A DNA stretch of 64,000 nucleotides from Enchytraeus crypticus (GCA_905160935.1 CAJHZI010000689.1:706001-770000), one strand, 5' to 3'. Shown: positions 52,901 through 53,494, counted from the first letter of the stretch. The notes: a model not told the origin generated them from the letters alone. Numbers and translations: made by a program.

Positions 52901-53494
52901 AGAACTTCGCCGTCTCCTATCGGATTCTACCGGAAGATGTCGGGTGAGATCACAGTTGGATTGTTTTTCCGAATTACTATGCGATGGGAGTGGTCCAGCT
53001 CTTATGATATCCGGAGTAACTCTTCTGCTCTCATTCGGTCTACTGCTCTCTGCTGACCTCCAGCATTGTTCCAGTGCTAGATACTTCTGTCTATTTTCAT
53101 CTGAGATGGGAAAATTTACATACTTGTGGTCTTCATATTGGACATCAGTCGGTAACTTTGAATTCATTGCCATCAAATTAATGCTAACATTAGGACTGCC
53201 AGATCCTGTTCTTAATTCTTTTATATTTTCGTCCTTTGGTTCAGTTTGTGAATTCAAGGCTGGTTCTATATCACTTCGGCTCATCACAACGCGACAGCAG
53301 GGCTTTAGCATCATTCTATCACAAATTTTTGATTCTTTAAGCTTTTCCAAACCAATTATTTCTTCCTTCATTCTTTTGTTTTTTTCATTTTCAATATTAT
53401 TGTTATTAGTGACATGTTGTAAAGAATTATATTGTTTTCTACGGCCCGTTTTACTTGTTTTCATAATATGGTCACATCCGCAGAACATCGCCAT
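72..53494 (-). CDS. MACF1/DST: Spectraplakin (MACF1/dystonin/shot-like cytolinker), 41 exons, 3' end outside window
   Basis: Giant cytoskeletal linker. Family members bind F-actin through calponin-homology domains, adhesion complexes and intermediate filaments through plakin regions, and microtubules through a carboxy-terminal GAS2 region. The 41 exons listed below join in one frame of 5,228 codons with canonical GT/AG ends and matching phases. Approximate residues in the joined product: unique amino terminus 1-591; CH2-type domain 592-719; plakin domain of spectrin-like helices 720-1330 with SH3 at about 1268-1325; disordered region plus plakin repeats 1333-3650; spectrin-repeat rod from about 3650 to the window edge. 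Having an SH3-containing plakin domain, plakin repeats and a long spectrin rod together identifies a spectraplakin rather than plectin, dystrophin or nesprin. EF-hands and GAS2 must lie beyond base 1. No CH1 domain was found. The family is certain; which vertebrate paralogue it corresponds to is not a meaningful question for a likely single-copy invertebrate gene. Confidence 0.93.
243..1178. other. Intron 40-41: nothing recognised
   Basis: AT-rich intron sequence. I see no repeat family member, exon or RNA in it. Confidence 0.6.
1179..1340 (-). CDS. Spectraplakin exon 40: rod helix
   Basis: Acceptor cttatcgcag|GAGTAT, donor CAAGAG|gttaat, phase 0/0, 54 codons: [20 protein letters not shown] then [18 protein letters not shown], helix C ending with the conserved L--LW--L pattern. 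Confidence 0.9.
1341..2487. other. Intron 39-40: mostly featureless
   Basis: Holds a (TC)n tract at 1605-1650 and a possible family D tail at 1500-1562 (GAATTAAACTGGGATTCCAG, GAAGATGAAGATGATGATG). The 69-codon plus-strand open frame at 2033 shows no coding signs. Confidence 0.5.
2488..2700 (-). CDS. Spectraplakin exon 39: rod helix
   Basis: Acceptor atgtttcag|ATAGAG, donor CTAGAG|gtacgt, phase 0/0, 71 codons. [20 protein letters not shown] then [20 protein letters not shown], coiled. Confidence 0.9.
3090..3203 (-). CDS. Spectraplakin exon 38: rod helix
   Basis: Acceptor ttggtatag|AGACTC, donor AGCCAA|gtaagt, phase 0/0, 38 codons: [20 protein letters not shown] then [18 protein letters not shown]. 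Same length and phase as exon 37. Confidence 0.88.
3717..4076 (+). mobile_element. 360-bp retroposon (family C), full copy with target duplication
   Basis: Starts CCGTGTTATGCTCGGGTG and contains GTAAAAGGCGACTAAG. It is flanked by the direct repeat ATTAGAAGAT (3707-3716 and 4077-4086). It matches 37981-38346 in opposite orientation along its whole length. No reading frame of note, so a short non-autonomous retroposon (SINE-like). Confidence 0.8.
4678..4791 (-). CDS. Spectraplakin exon 37: rod helix
   Basis: Acceptor ttgtttcag|GAAAGC, donor GTTGAG|gtaatt, phase 0/0, 38 codons: [20 protein letters not shown] then [14 protein letters not shown]. Confidence 0.88.
5005..5148 (+). repeat. Family C retroposon, 3' fragment
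   Basis: Shares TTAATTGATCGATGGAATGC and TGGTAGAACACTCGAGATGG with the 42150 and 40160 copies. It is followed at once by a (GA)n tract. Confidence 0.5.
5150..5240. repeat. (GA)n microsatellite
   Basis: GAGAGAGAGA with AAGA variants. Confidence 0.95.
5576..5779 (-). CDS. Spectraplakin exon 36: rod helix
   Basis: Acceptor atttacag|GAACTT, donor TTAAAG|gttagc, phase 0/0, 68 codons. [20 protein letters not shown] and [20 protein letters not shown], coiled spectrin-type helices. Confidence 0.9.
6271..6510. mobile_element. 240-bp foldback (palindromic) element
   Basis: Two ~115-base arms are inverted copies of each other: ATCCTC…CAACTTCCGG-AGTCGACC through CGGGTCGAACAGACCAGGAA, with a short centre near 6393-6405. 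Nearly the whole unit would fold into one hairpin. No coding capacity. Probably a MITE. Confidence 0.8.
6600..6722 (-). repeat. Family C retroposon, fragment
   Basis: Reverse-complement match to the family C middle (AGAGCACCCTATAGATGAGC, then AAGGCTACCTTCTGAG). Confidence 0.5.
6897..6968 (-). pseudogene. Relic duplicate of the 3' half of spectraplakin exon 35
   Basis: Reads [20 protein letters not shown] against [20 protein letters not shown] of exon 35, with a donor-like ACG|gtaatt at the same place. Roughly three-quarters of bases match over ~70 bp. The only AG upstream gives phase 2, which does not fit the phase-0 end of exon 35, so it is probably not spliced in. Confidence 0.7.
7045..7181 (-). 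CDS. Spectraplakin exon 35: rod helix
   Basis: Acceptor gtattttag|AATTAG, donor ATTCCG|gtattt, phase 1 in, 0 out. [20 protein letters not shown] then [21 protein letters not shown] diverged second copy of its 3' half lies in the next intron at about 6897-6968. Confidence 0.87.
7615..7838 (+). pseudogene. LINE family L: 3' end, decayed
   Basis: TATGTTAGATGATTTAATAA … GGAGTTGTATACCATGGACC TGCCGTTAGGCAGTACACTG. Same 3' end as 17476-17745, but the frame is lost. Confidence 0.65.
8141..8209 (-). repeat. Family D head fragment
   Basis: Covers the same ~65-base head as 25363-25427 (GTGTTGTGTCCGGGTTTCTT … CGTGTCGTAGAAGGCG in reverse complement). Confidence 0.55.
8353..8842 (-). CDS. Spectraplakin exon 34: rod, spectrin repeats
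   Basis: Acceptor catctgtag|GCTGAG, inside a 47-bp palindrome; donor AAGTCAG|gtagga; phase 0 in, 1 out, 163 codons. Helix A type segments at [20 protein letters not shown] and [18 protein letters not shown], then [20 protein letters not shown]. The upstream intron (8843-11976) holds the MITE and the Tc1-like element. Confidence 0.92.
8837..8883. repeat. 47-bp palindrome spanning the exon 34 acceptor
   Basis: Perfect 15-base arms CTCAGCCTACAGATG (8837-8851) and its inverse (8869-8883) around an AT-rich loop. The exon 34 acceptor AG|GCTGAG lies within the left arm. A ~110-base (TA)n tract begins at about 8900. Confidence 0.9.
8895..9011. repeat. (TA)n microsatellite
   Basis: About 115 bases of TA with three short interruptions, ending at the MITE boundary. 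Confidence 0.95.
9012..9451. mobile_element. 440-bp MITE with ~75-bp terminal inverted repeats
   Basis: The ends read (C/T)AGGGTGAGTAAAAA…GTGATAACACC and, in inverted orientation, continue to match through AATCTCAGGCTATTGTTAAT. About 75 bases are shared with few differences. TA flanks both sides. No transposase is encoded, so this is a non-autonomous Tc1/mariner-like element. It sits between two long (TA)n tracts. Confidence 0.85.
9494..9621. repeat. 23-bp perfect inverted repeat around a (TA)n core
   Basis: AAAATCATATACATGTATAC ATG at 9494-9516 and its exact inverse at 9599-9621, with a (TA)n centre. Strong potential hairpin or cruciform. Confidence 0.9.
9921..11679 (-). mobile_element. Tc1/mariner-type transposon, apparently complete
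   Basis: The element is bounded by near-perfect 27-base terminal inverted repeats that begin CAGTCGTGGCCAAAAGTT and differ by one inserted T. A TA dinucleotide flanks each side, the expected target duplication. It contains the intact transposase at 10073-11086 and about 590 bases of non-coding DNA on the transposase 5' side. It is inserted in the intron between exons 33 and 34 in the same orientation as the host gene. With ends, duplication and reading frame all intact, the insertion looks recent. Confidence 0.93.
10073..11086 (-). CDS. Tc1-like transposase, intact, 337 codons
   Basis: DDE/D transposase that cuts and inserts its own element. The amino-terminal helix-turn-helix region ([20 protein letters not shown] then [11 protein letters not shown]) is followed by a basic GRPR-like stretch (RPRSRRPRV) and a second HTH around WSSQRIALE. 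Catalytic residues lie at VLFSDEATF (Asp), FQHDGAPCH (Asp) and [15 protein letters not shown] (Glu). I count 35 residues between the second Asp and the Glu, rather than the usual 34 of Tc1. There is no internal stop. It reads the same way as the host gene, entirely within an intron. Confidence 0.95.
   Translation of the reverse strand: MVRGSEISLEKRAQMKVLHEQKYSHARIAQLLGISQSAVTRGLARMRERGNLTSRPRSRRPRVTSQAADRLMRRASVVHPTWSSQRIALEVNPLPSPRTVRRRLLKDFNLPSRKPAKKSNLSQKNIKDRVAFCKKYKDWSTADWKKVLFSDEATFSQFSSYVRYVRRPPNKKYDSRYVVPVVKQASTVMVWASFSAQGRGGIWFMPKGTTINAKVYLTILQQKLPAHMGIQGYTIFQHDGAPCHRAATVTRWLEDNNIQILGPWPGSSPDLNPIENMWTHIKRRVAQHNPTSEKSLIDCIKAVWTTEETQAYCEKLINSMSQRIEAVLAAKGGHTKY
11977..12143 (-). CDS. 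Spectraplakin exon 33: rod, spectrin repeat
   Basis: Acceptor cttgttaag|TTGTCAG, donor ATTGTG|gtaatt, phase 1 in, 0 out. [20 protein letters not shown] is helix A with Trp. The nearer acceptor-like tgtcag would bring an in-frame stop, so the upstream AG was chosen. The donor is inferred; its last codons (ARICIV) are the least certain part. Confidence 0.75.
12520..12641 (-). repeat. 35-bp tandem repeat multiplying the exon 32 splice donor
   Basis: Three ~35-base units (GTTACC-AGCATGT-GCTACA ATGATAATTAAAAA) plus the exon end. On the minus strand each carries ttgtag, an 11-base copy of the exon end (CAACATGCTAG) and gtaact. Confidence 0.85.
12626..12791 (-). CDS. Spectraplakin exon 32: rod, spectrin repeat
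   Basis: Acceptor atttcatag|ACTCTA, donor CATGCTAG|gtaagt, phase 0 in, 1 out, 55 codons. Helical ([20 protein letters not shown], then QLSNML). The last 11 bases plus donor are repeated three times in the adjacent intron by a 35-bp tandem array. Confidence 0.87.
13121..13295 (+). repeat. Family D short retroposon
   Basis: GGTCCAGGTTGCTGAAGGAT … TGTCGTAAAAGGCGACAAAG … GGGAAGATGATG. Related copies are at 14595 and 50613; the 5' end resembles family C, so the two families share a head. Confidence 0.65.
13324..13647 (-). CDS. Spectraplakin exon 31: Ser/Pro-rich hinge and return to rod
   Basis: Acceptor atattgcag|GAACCA, donor CTCTCAG|gtagac, phase 0/0, 108 codons. The first ~75 residues are disordered and Ser/Pro/Arg-rich ([20 protein letters not shown]). 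The rest ([20 protein letters not shown], then [13 protein letters not shown]) resumes helical character with Trp. Confidence 0.88.
14595..14805 (+). repeat. Family D short retroposon
   Basis: CCGTGTTGTGCCCGCGTTGC … GTCGTCAAAGGTGACAAAAG … CTAAGATCCAAACC, ending GATTCAAGGGAAAAATATG. Full-length relative of the 13121 and 50613 copies. Confidence 0.65.
14806..14974. other. Intron 30-31 remainder
   Basis: Together with 13648-14594 this intron shows no further feature beyond the family D copy; AT-rich. Confidence 0.5.
14975..15114 (-). CDS. Spectraplakin exon 30: non-helical hinge, first part
   Basis: Acceptor ttatttcag|ATGATC, donor GATCAG|gtaatt, phase 1 in, 0 out, 46 codons after the split Asp. 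Contains [20 protein letters not shown] and [19 protein letters not shown]. Pro/Val-rich and not coiled, unlike its neighbours, so it marks a hinge in the rod. Confidence 0.83.
15411..15537 (-). CDS. Spectraplakin exon 29: rod helix
   Basis: Acceptor ctctagcag|GTGTTT (or 3 bases earlier, adding a Gln), donor GATTTAG|gtaatg, phase 0 in, 1 out. [20 protein letters not shown] then [20 protein letters not shown], a coiled helix. Confidence 0.87.
15675..15719 (-). CDS. Spectraplakin exon 28: 15-codon rod exon
   Basis: Acceptor ttattcag|AAGTCT, donor CAGATG|gtaaat, phase 0/0: [15 protein letters not shown]. Very short; supported by phase agreement with exons 27 and 29. Symmetrical, so skippable. 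Confidence 0.65.
16012..16130 (-). pseudogene. 5S rRNA-like relic
   Basis: Reverse complement contains GGTTAAGCAATATCGGGCTC then CGTTAGTACTTAGTTG, and 3' ACCTAGTGCCTCAGGGGGTT GG. This follows eukaryotic 5S rRNA (AAGTTAAGCAACATCGGGCC, GGTTAGTACTTGGATG, ACCGGGTGCTGTTGGC) in order and spacing over about 119 bases. The 5' third is strongly diverged, so it is a pseudogene or a 5S-derived SINE head, not a working gene. Confidence 0.55.
16495..16694 (-). CDS. Spectraplakin exon 27: rod, spectrin repeat
   Basis: Acceptor gtacaattag|GAGATC, donor GAAAAG|gtcagt, phase 1 in, 0 out. [20 protein letters not shown] carries helix A Trp residues. The acceptor is the last unit of a 34-bp tandem array. Confidence 0.88.
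16700..16856 (-). repeat. 34-bp tandem repeat reaching the exon 27 acceptor
   Basis: Four to five copies of ATTATTGTA(C/T)CAGTATTA ATATTACACAT. The proximal, diverged unit supplies the acceptor gtacaattag of exon 27. Confidence 0.85.
17476..17745 (+). pseudogene. LINE family L: 3' coding end
   Basis: Open 86-codon fragment with [38 protein letters not shown] and [16 protein letters not shown], the characteristic 'IGH-LR…EG…GKR-RGRPR' tail of many LINE ORF2 proteins. 5'-truncated. It ends CCATGGACCTGCCAGTGGCA and a short GA tail; the expected TAGGCAG is shortened here. Confidence 0.75.
17782..17863 (-). CDS. Spectraplakin exon 26: rod, short Ser-rich helix
   Basis: Acceptor ctgttgcag|AGCTTA, donor GCAGCAG|gtttac, phase 0 in, 1 out, 27 codons ([20 protein letters not shown]…). 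The (LINE-derived) open frame just upstream in coordinates is unrelated. Confidence 0.82.
18170..18495 (+). repeat. Family C retroposon, diverged copy with internal tandem
   Basis: Shares TCGTAAGAGTCGACTAAACA, then GTTGGTCAAGGGTGTGCTCT and AAGTAGGAATACG with family C. Its middle has expanded into four copies of a ~20-base unit around ATGACAGGATTA (18301-18370). Confidence 0.65.
18838..19182 (-). CDS. Spectraplakin exon 25: rod, spectrin repeat
   Basis: Acceptor tttatttag|ATTGAA, donor CTCGAA|gtaatt, phase 0/0, 115 codons. Contains [20 protein letters not shown] and [20 protein letters not shown], the latter being helix A of the following repeat. Confidence 0.9.
19383..19460 (-). CDS. Possible alternative first coding exon inside the rod
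   Basis: ATG at 19460 opens 26 codons ([20 protein letters not shown] then RTRLIQ) ending at a good donor ATTCAG|gtaaat in phase 0, matching exon 25. A stop (TAA GCA ATG) precedes the Met and no phase-0 acceptor exists, so it cannot be an internal exon after exon 24. Joining exons 24 and 25 directly already gives correct repeat spacing (111 residues between helix A Trp residues). It may therefore start a short rod-only isoform, or be chance. Confidence 0.35.
19979..20662 (-). CDS. Spectraplakin exon 24: rod, two spectrin repeats
   Basis: Acceptor ttctcgtag|GTACTG, donor AGCAAG|gtacgg, phase 0/0, 228 codons. Trp-containing helix A motifs at [16 protein letters not shown] and [15 protein letters not shown] lie about 105 residues apart, as expected for consecutive spectrin repeats. 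Confidence 0.92.
20700..20820. repeat. AT-rich simple repeat (TAATAA)
   Basis: Continuous runs of AATAAT, ATTATA and TATAATTAT directly upstream (in gene sense) of exon 24. Confidence 0.85.
21392..21715 (-). CDS. Spectraplakin exon 23: rod, spectrin repeat
   Basis: Acceptor gatttgcag|AAATTC, donor GTTGAG|gtaatt, phase 0/0, 108 codons, about one repeat length. Ends with [20 protein letters not shown], helix A of the next repeat with its Trp. Confidence 0.9.
21765..22065. repeat. (CT)n tract then (TATG)n/(TACA)n tract
   Basis: CTCTCTCTTTCTCTCTCTC around 21770-21850 and TGTATGTATG/ATACATACAT around 21930-22060. Open frames here are artefacts. Confidence 0.9.
22385..22760. repeat. Degenerate AT-rich minisatellite
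   Basis: Many variants of a ~20-base unit around TAATAGTAAATA(C/G)TATTATG. Lies in the intron between exons 22 and 23. Confidence 0.75.
22896..22979 (-). CDS. Spectraplakin exon 22: rod, spectrin repeat helix
   Basis: Acceptor tctttgtag|ACATTA, donor CTCGA|gtaagt, phase 0/0, 28 codons ([20 protein letters not shown]…). Too short for a simple ORF scan; supported by splice sites, phase and heptads. Confidence 0.85.
22980..23731. other. Intron 21-22: nothing recognised
   Basis: AT-rich. A plus-strand open frame at 23333 (80 codons, hydrophobic, Phe/Leu/Cys-rich) has no start context or homologue I recognise, and is taken as chance. Confidence 0.5.
23732..23914 (-). CDS. Spectraplakin exon 21: rod, spectrin repeat
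   Basis: Acceptor atttgcag|CTGACT, donor CAAAAG|gtaaag, phase 0/0, 61 codons. [20 protein letters not shown] carries the conserved Trp of helix A. Confidence 0.9.
24000..24182. repeat. Minisatellite, ~18-bp unit
   Basis: About ten variants of AAAGCACCACACATA. The open frames crossing it are artefacts. Confidence 0.85.
24681..24836 (-). CDS. Spectraplakin exon 20: rod, spectrin repeat
   Basis: Acceptor tttgctag|GCAATA, donor ACAGAG|gtacgt, phase 0/0, 52 codons. [20 protein letters not shown] then [17 protein letters not shown], typical helix B/C of a spectrin repeat. Confidence 0.88.
25363..25427 (-). repeat. Family D head fragment
   Basis: GTGTTGTGTCCTGGCTATTG … TGTCGTACCAGGCGTC in reverse complement. 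It lies just beyond the donor of the giant exon; the open frame that runs through it is intronic read-through. Confidence 0.55.
25505..32558 (-). CDS. Spectraplakin exon 19: 7,054-base exon with disordered region and plakin repeats
   Basis: Acceptor tttctctag|TTTGTA, donor TTACAG|gtacct, phase 2 in, 0 out, 2,351 codons. Exon residues 1-130 finish the plakin helices ([18 protein letters not shown]). Residues about 130-1420 are acidic, Ser/Asp/Glu-rich and likely disordered. Residues about 1428-1472 form a hydrophobic Gly/Val/Ala-rich island ([20 protein letters not shown]). An Asp run follows. Residues about 1555-1605 are Lys/Arg/Ser-Pro-rich. Residues about 1664-2076 are an array of roughly eleven 38-residue plakin repeats (for example [20 protein letters not shown], then [20 protein letters not shown]). 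The last 30 residues ([16 protein letters not shown]) open the spectrin rod. Plakin repeats in one very large exon are known from insect and nematode spectraplakins, where inclusion is isoform-specific. Confidence 0.93.
33100..33272 (-). repeat. Family E interspersed repeat
   Basis: Reverse complement reads AAGGTTTAACGTCTGTTTCT … GGACGTCCCCACAGCACACA … GTGCTTAGGAGAAGTAACGT. Same unit as 49905 and 62005; all abut an (AAT)n/(ATT)n tract. Confidence 0.7.
33508..33665 (-). CDS. Spectraplakin exon 18: remainder of SH3 domain
   Basis: Acceptor agctcaag|TTAGCG, donor AATAA|gtaagt, phase 0 in, 2 out. Encodes [20 protein letters not shown] then …DMPAVCLQL. These are the RT/n-Src-side '-GE-C-L', the 'RWRV' strand and the 'VPAVC' strand of the plakin SH3. 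The family SH3 is atypical and thought to pack against spectrin repeats rather than bind PxxP peptides. Confidence 0.88.
34189..34362 (-). CDS. Spectraplakin exon 17: plakin helix and first strand of SH3
   Basis: Acceptor attgtaacag|TTTCTA (an alternative acceptor 9 bases in, tttctacag|TCC, keeps frame), donor GAGCAG|gtgaga, phase 0/0, 58 codons. A helical [18 protein letters not shown] stretch precedes [13 protein letters not shown], which aligns with the 'I-AICDYRQIEI' opening of the plakin SH3 domain. Confidence 0.88.
34430..34540. repeat. (ATGT)n followed by (TA)n
   Basis: About 19 units of ATGT with two GCATG variants, then ~36 bases of TA. Confidence 0.95.
34606..34820 (+). mobile_element. 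tRNA-derived SINE A
   Basis: Begins with a tRNA-like A-box region (TAGCTCAGTGTGTAAGTGCG) and has a B-box-like GGGATCAAT. The body AAAATTTCAGACATCTACAG and the 3' end GATCATTTCACTATGA are shared with copies at 39297 and 48160. Confidence 0.7.
34834..35080 (+). mobile_element. Two LINE family L 3' ends in tandem with triplicated target site
   Basis: Block GCAGTAAACATACTCGCATG TC occurs at 34834-34855, 34919-34940 (one change) and 35059-35080. Between the blocks lie two short LINE 3' ends (each with TATACCATGGACCT-CCAGT AGGCAG) that finish in (GA)n. The last block is the end of spectraplakin exon 16 and its splice donor. Confidence 0.8.
35072..35194 (-). CDS. Spectraplakin exon 16: plakin domain helix; donor triplicated by a LINE insertion
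   Basis: Acceptor atggttgcag|TGGTAT, donor GACATGCGA|gtatgt, phase 0/0, 41 codons ([20 protein letters not shown] and following). Two extra copies of the 22-base block spanning the exon end and donor lie further into the intron at 34919-34940 and 34834-34855, separated by LINE 3' ends. Confidence 0.87.
35958..36053 (-). CDS. Spectraplakin exon 15: plakin domain
   Basis: Acceptor atattttag|ATTCAC, donor GAAGAA|gtaatc, phase 0/0, 32 codons. Encodes [20 protein letters not shown] then [12 protein letters not shown], matching the family segment 'QW-WILQLC-C-EQH--EN', the start of the repeat that leads to the SH3 domain. Confidence 0.87.
36738..36795 (+). repeat. Family E fragment
   Basis: AATAATAAAGGTTGAAAGTC CGTTTCCAC followed by GGACGTCGATTATTATT. 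Head only. Confidence 0.5.
36922..37026 (-). CDS. Spectraplakin exon 14: plakin domain
   Basis: Acceptor acttttcag|AACTTT, donor ATTCAG|gtgagc, phase 0/0, 35 codons. Encodes [20 protein letters not shown], then [15 protein letters not shown]. The 'LL--HHP' pattern matches the conserved 'L-LENHPA' motif of plakin-domain repeats. Confidence 0.88.
37310..37471 (-). CDS. Spectraplakin exon 13: plakin domain
   Basis: Acceptor cttgcag|GCAAAC, donor CTTCAG|gttgat, phase 0/0, 54 codons. Encodes [20 protein letters not shown], then [20 protein letters not shown] and [12 protein letters not shown]. Helical, with a Gly-rich turn between helices. Fits the plakin domain by position and phase. Confidence 0.83.
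37630..37815 (+). repeat. Family F interspersed repeat
   Basis: GGACTGATTTTCTGGAGTTT GGAATTTGCA … ACCGATGTTGTCATG. Shared with 49575 and 54150, always in plus orientation. Confidence 0.65.
37981..38346 (-). mobile_element. 366-bp retroposon (family C), full copy with target duplication
   Basis: Inverted-orientation full copy of the 3717-4076 element. Flanked by the direct repeat GATACCCT (37973-37980, 38347-38354), which fixes the ends independently. Lies in the intron between exons 12 and 13. Confidence 0.8.
38635..38703 (-). CDS. Spectraplakin exon 12: plakin domain helix
   Basis: Acceptor gtttctccag|GGACCA, donor CTTTCG|gttagt, phase 0/0, 23 codons, including [13 protein letters not shown]. 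The family has an equivalent 'LE--YA-L' helix here. A symmetrical 0/0 small exon could be skipped without frameshift. The upstream intron (about 3 kb) contains SINE and other repeat copies. Confidence 0.82.
39297..39540 (+). mobile_element. tRNA-derived SINE A
   Basis: TAGCGGCTAGAGTCGTCAG head, B-box-like GGGCTCGAATC, body ATAAAATTTCAGACATTCAC, end GTTGATCATTTCACTATAAA. Same family as 34606 and 48160. Confidence 0.7.
40160..40315 (+). repeat. Family C retroposon, 3' part
   Basis: Matches the family C 3' half (CTCGTTGATCGATGGAGTGA then AAGTAGGAATATGTA). Confidence 0.6.
41030..41094. repeat. (TA)n microsatellite
   Basis: About 62 uninterrupted bases of TA. Confidence 0.95.
41750..41878 (-). 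CDS. Spectraplakin exon 11: plakin domain helix
   Basis: Acceptor ctattatag|ACGGAA, donor TCTCGG|gtaatt, phase 0/0, 43 codons. Encodes [20 protein letters not shown] then [20 protein letters not shown], a coiled helix consistent with a spectrin-like repeat B helix. Confidence 0.83.
42150..42345 (+). repeat. Family C retroposon, 3' part
   Basis: Matches the second half of family C (GAGGAAAGCAACAGGAAACC … GATGGAGTGTTCTTTATGGA). Confidence 0.65.
42751..42931 (-). CDS. Spectraplakin exon 10: plakin domain spectrin-like repeat
   Basis: Acceptor cttgtttag|TATAAAG, donor AAGCAG|gtgtga, phase 2 in, 0 out, 60 codons. Contains [20 protein letters not shown] and ends [16 protein letters not shown], where LQW-H- is the helix A signature of the next repeat. 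Confidence 0.85.
43498..43598. repeat. (GA)n microsatellite abutting exon 9 donor
   Basis: Ends four bases before the donor GT (minus sense), so the intron starts gtacga then (TC)n. A second (GA)-rich tract lies at 43128-43205. Confidence 0.95.
43602..43765 (-). CDS. Spectraplakin exon 9: plakin domain helices
   Basis: Acceptor atggatcag|GACAAC (weak pyrimidine tract), donor CAACAGCG|gtacga, phase 0 in, 2 out. Encodes [20 protein letters not shown], then [20 protein letters not shown]. The intron begins directly with a 100-base (CT)n tract (minus-strand sense), so the donor abuts a microsatellite. Confidence 0.85.
44097..44235. repeat. Minisatellite, GGCTATTATT-rich
   Basis: Repeated TATTAGTGGCTATTATTCTA TTATTGG units of variable length. 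Confidence 0.8.
44938..45031 (-). CDS. Spectraplakin exon 8: plakin domain helix
   Basis: Acceptor ttttgtag|ATTGGAG, donor ACTAAG|gtaggc, phase 2 in, 0 out. Encodes [20 protein letters not shown] and following. It continues the helix of exon 7 without a break in heptad pattern once the split Arg codon is restored. Confidence 0.85.
45220..45428. repeat. Minisatellite, alternating ~18-bp units
   Basis: CATAAAGCATATTAATGA and CATAAAGCATATATCTGA alternate about eleven times. It yields a repetitive false open frame on the minus strand. Confidence 0.9.
45499..45632 (-). CDS. Spectraplakin exon 7: plakin domain helix
   Basis: Acceptor aatcgtag|GATCAC, donor CTTACTAG|gttaac, phase 0 in, 2 out. Contains the spectrin-type signature [20 protein letters not shown], in which Trp at helix A and the heptad spacing match spectrin-like repeats of the plakin domain. 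Confidence 0.85.
45996..46085 (-). CDS. Spectraplakin exon 6: plakin domain helix
   Basis: Acceptor ctatttaag|GTTGTG, donor GATCAA|gtagac, phase 0/0, 30 codons ([20 protein letters not shown] and following). Amphipathic helix pattern. In frame with exons on both sides. Confidence 0.75.
46355..46500 (+). mobile_element. tRNA-derived SINE B
   Basis: AGCCAGTGGCGATGTCGGTA (A-box region), GCGGGGTTCAAATCCTGG (canonical B box), then CTTTCGAGTAAGGAAACTGA CGTTAG. Relatives at 48030, 50405, 58475, 59150 and 60665. Confidence 0.75.
46670..46795 (+). repeat. Family C/D-related fragment
   Basis: CCGTGCTGTGTCCGGGCTAC … AAGTGTAGTAAGAGTCGAAT … GGGAAACCACATCAAAAGTC mixes the family D head with the family C middle. 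Confidence 0.45.
47206..47247 (-). CDS. Spectraplakin exon 5 (small, boundaries uncertain)
   Basis: Encodes [14 protein letters not shown], ending at AGTAAG|gttatc. In-frame with both neighbours if the acceptor is cccag|GCC. That acceptor has a poor pyrimidine tract, and upstream lies a tandem 19-base duplication (about 47268-47305). The exon could start slightly upstream, although an in-frame stop limits it to at most 7 more codons. Position and helical character fit the plakin domain. Confidence 0.5.
47414..47533 (-). CDS. Spectraplakin exon 4: start of plakin domain
   Basis: Acceptor attatcag|GAAAAG, donor TTAAAG|gtatgt, phase 0/0, 40 codons. Encodes [20 protein letters not shown] … FPSNLADLK. 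It matches the segment that directly follows CH2 in the family ('-WIEYQ-…LIQWIRHH-…FP-NPVELK'), so it begins the plakin domain. Confidence 0.88.
48028..48135 (+). repeat. tRNA-derived SINE B, partial
   Basis: GACCAGTGCGGGATTCAAAT CC (B box), AAGCTTTCGAGACAAGAAGC, then TGACGTTAAACTTG. 3' two-thirds of SINE B. Confidence 0.6.
48160..48390 (+). mobile_element. tRNA-derived SINE A
   Basis: TAGCGTGGGGGTTACGTCAT head, GGGTGCAAATCCC B-box-like segment, TAAAATTTCGGATATTCAG body and GTTGATCATTTCACTATACT end. A detached 3' end of the same family lies at 48575-48621, touching the exon 3 donor. Confidence 0.7.
48627..48852 (-). CDS. Spectraplakin exon 3: second half of CH2-type domain
   Basis: Acceptor tttttag|ATCTGACC, donor GACAAT|gtgagt, phase 2 in and phase 0 out. 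Encodes [20 protein letters not shown], then [15 protein letters not shown], then the [20 protein letters not shown] helix. The order 'DLID … NLEQAF-AEK … ELVI-YVA-LHD-FP-VP' is the family pattern for the end of CH2. The usual LLDPEDVD turn is replaced by a divergent [16 protein letters not shown], so actin affinity may differ. A SINE 3' fragment ends only a few bases downstream of the donor. Confidence 0.92.
49190..49372. repeat. Minisatellite, AGTATCAGTTAATTAT unit
   Basis: About nine degenerate copies of (A/T)TAGTATCAGTTAATTA between exons 2 and 3. Confidence 0.8.
49572..49712 (+). repeat. Family F interspersed repeat
   Basis: GACTGATTTTCTGGATTTTG GAATTTGCACC … GCTCGATGTTGTCATTGATG ACTGTAGCACTCTAATTG, ending (TTA)n. 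It stops ~20 bases short of the exon 2 donor. Confidence 0.7.
49735..49892 (-). CDS. Spectraplakin exon 2: first half of CH2-type calponin-homology domain
   Basis: Acceptor ttgcag|CCTGAG, donor CAGAG|gttatg, phase 0 in and phase 2 out. Encodes [20 protein letters not shown] followed by QRMVEGY, then [16 protein letters not shown]. This is helix A through helix C of a CH2 domain; the [12 protein letters not shown] stretch closely resembles plectin and spectraplakin CH2. The acceptor follows a (TAA/AAT) microsatellite by only a few bases. Confidence 0.92.
49895..50080 (+). repeat. Family E interspersed repeat with (TAA)n
   Basis: A (TAA)n run is followed by AGGTTAAACGTCCGTTTCCT CATCCAGGG … GACGTCCCCAACAGCACACA … TGTGCTGAGGAGAAGTAA. 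It begins a few bases from the exon 2 acceptor. Confidence 0.75.
50613..50890 (+). repeat. Family D short retroposon
   Basis: TGTTGTGTCCAGGTTGTTGA … TGTCGTAAAAGACGACGAAG … GTTGGTGAGCGCTTAGG, then a GATGAAGACGATGATAATGA tail. Lies between spectraplakin exons 1 and 2. Confidence 0.65.
50891..51721. other. Intron 1-2, part without repeats assigned
   Basis: No CH1-like exon can be seen in either half of this intron. An open plus-strand frame at 50992-51189 ([16 protein letters not shown]…) is unrecognised and may be transposon debris. Confidence 0.5.
51722..53494 (-). CDS. Spectraplakin exon 1: unique 591-codon amino-terminal exon
   Basis: Long open frame starting ATG GCG ATG TTC at 53494 and ending at a strong donor (AAAG|gtatgt). 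The phase-0 end (…SEQK) joins in frame to the CH2 exon at 49892, which also starts at phase 0. The protein is low-complexity and Ser/Asn/Arg/Lys-rich, with no recognised domain, and carries Cys at residues 5 and 7. It ends in a basic stretch just before the CH domain. Amino-terminal exons of spectraplakins are the usual site of alternative promoters, so this is probably an isoform-specific first coding exon. I chose the first of two near-adjacent Met codons; the start could also be the second Met (residue 3). No homologue recognised for this segment. Confidence 0.75.
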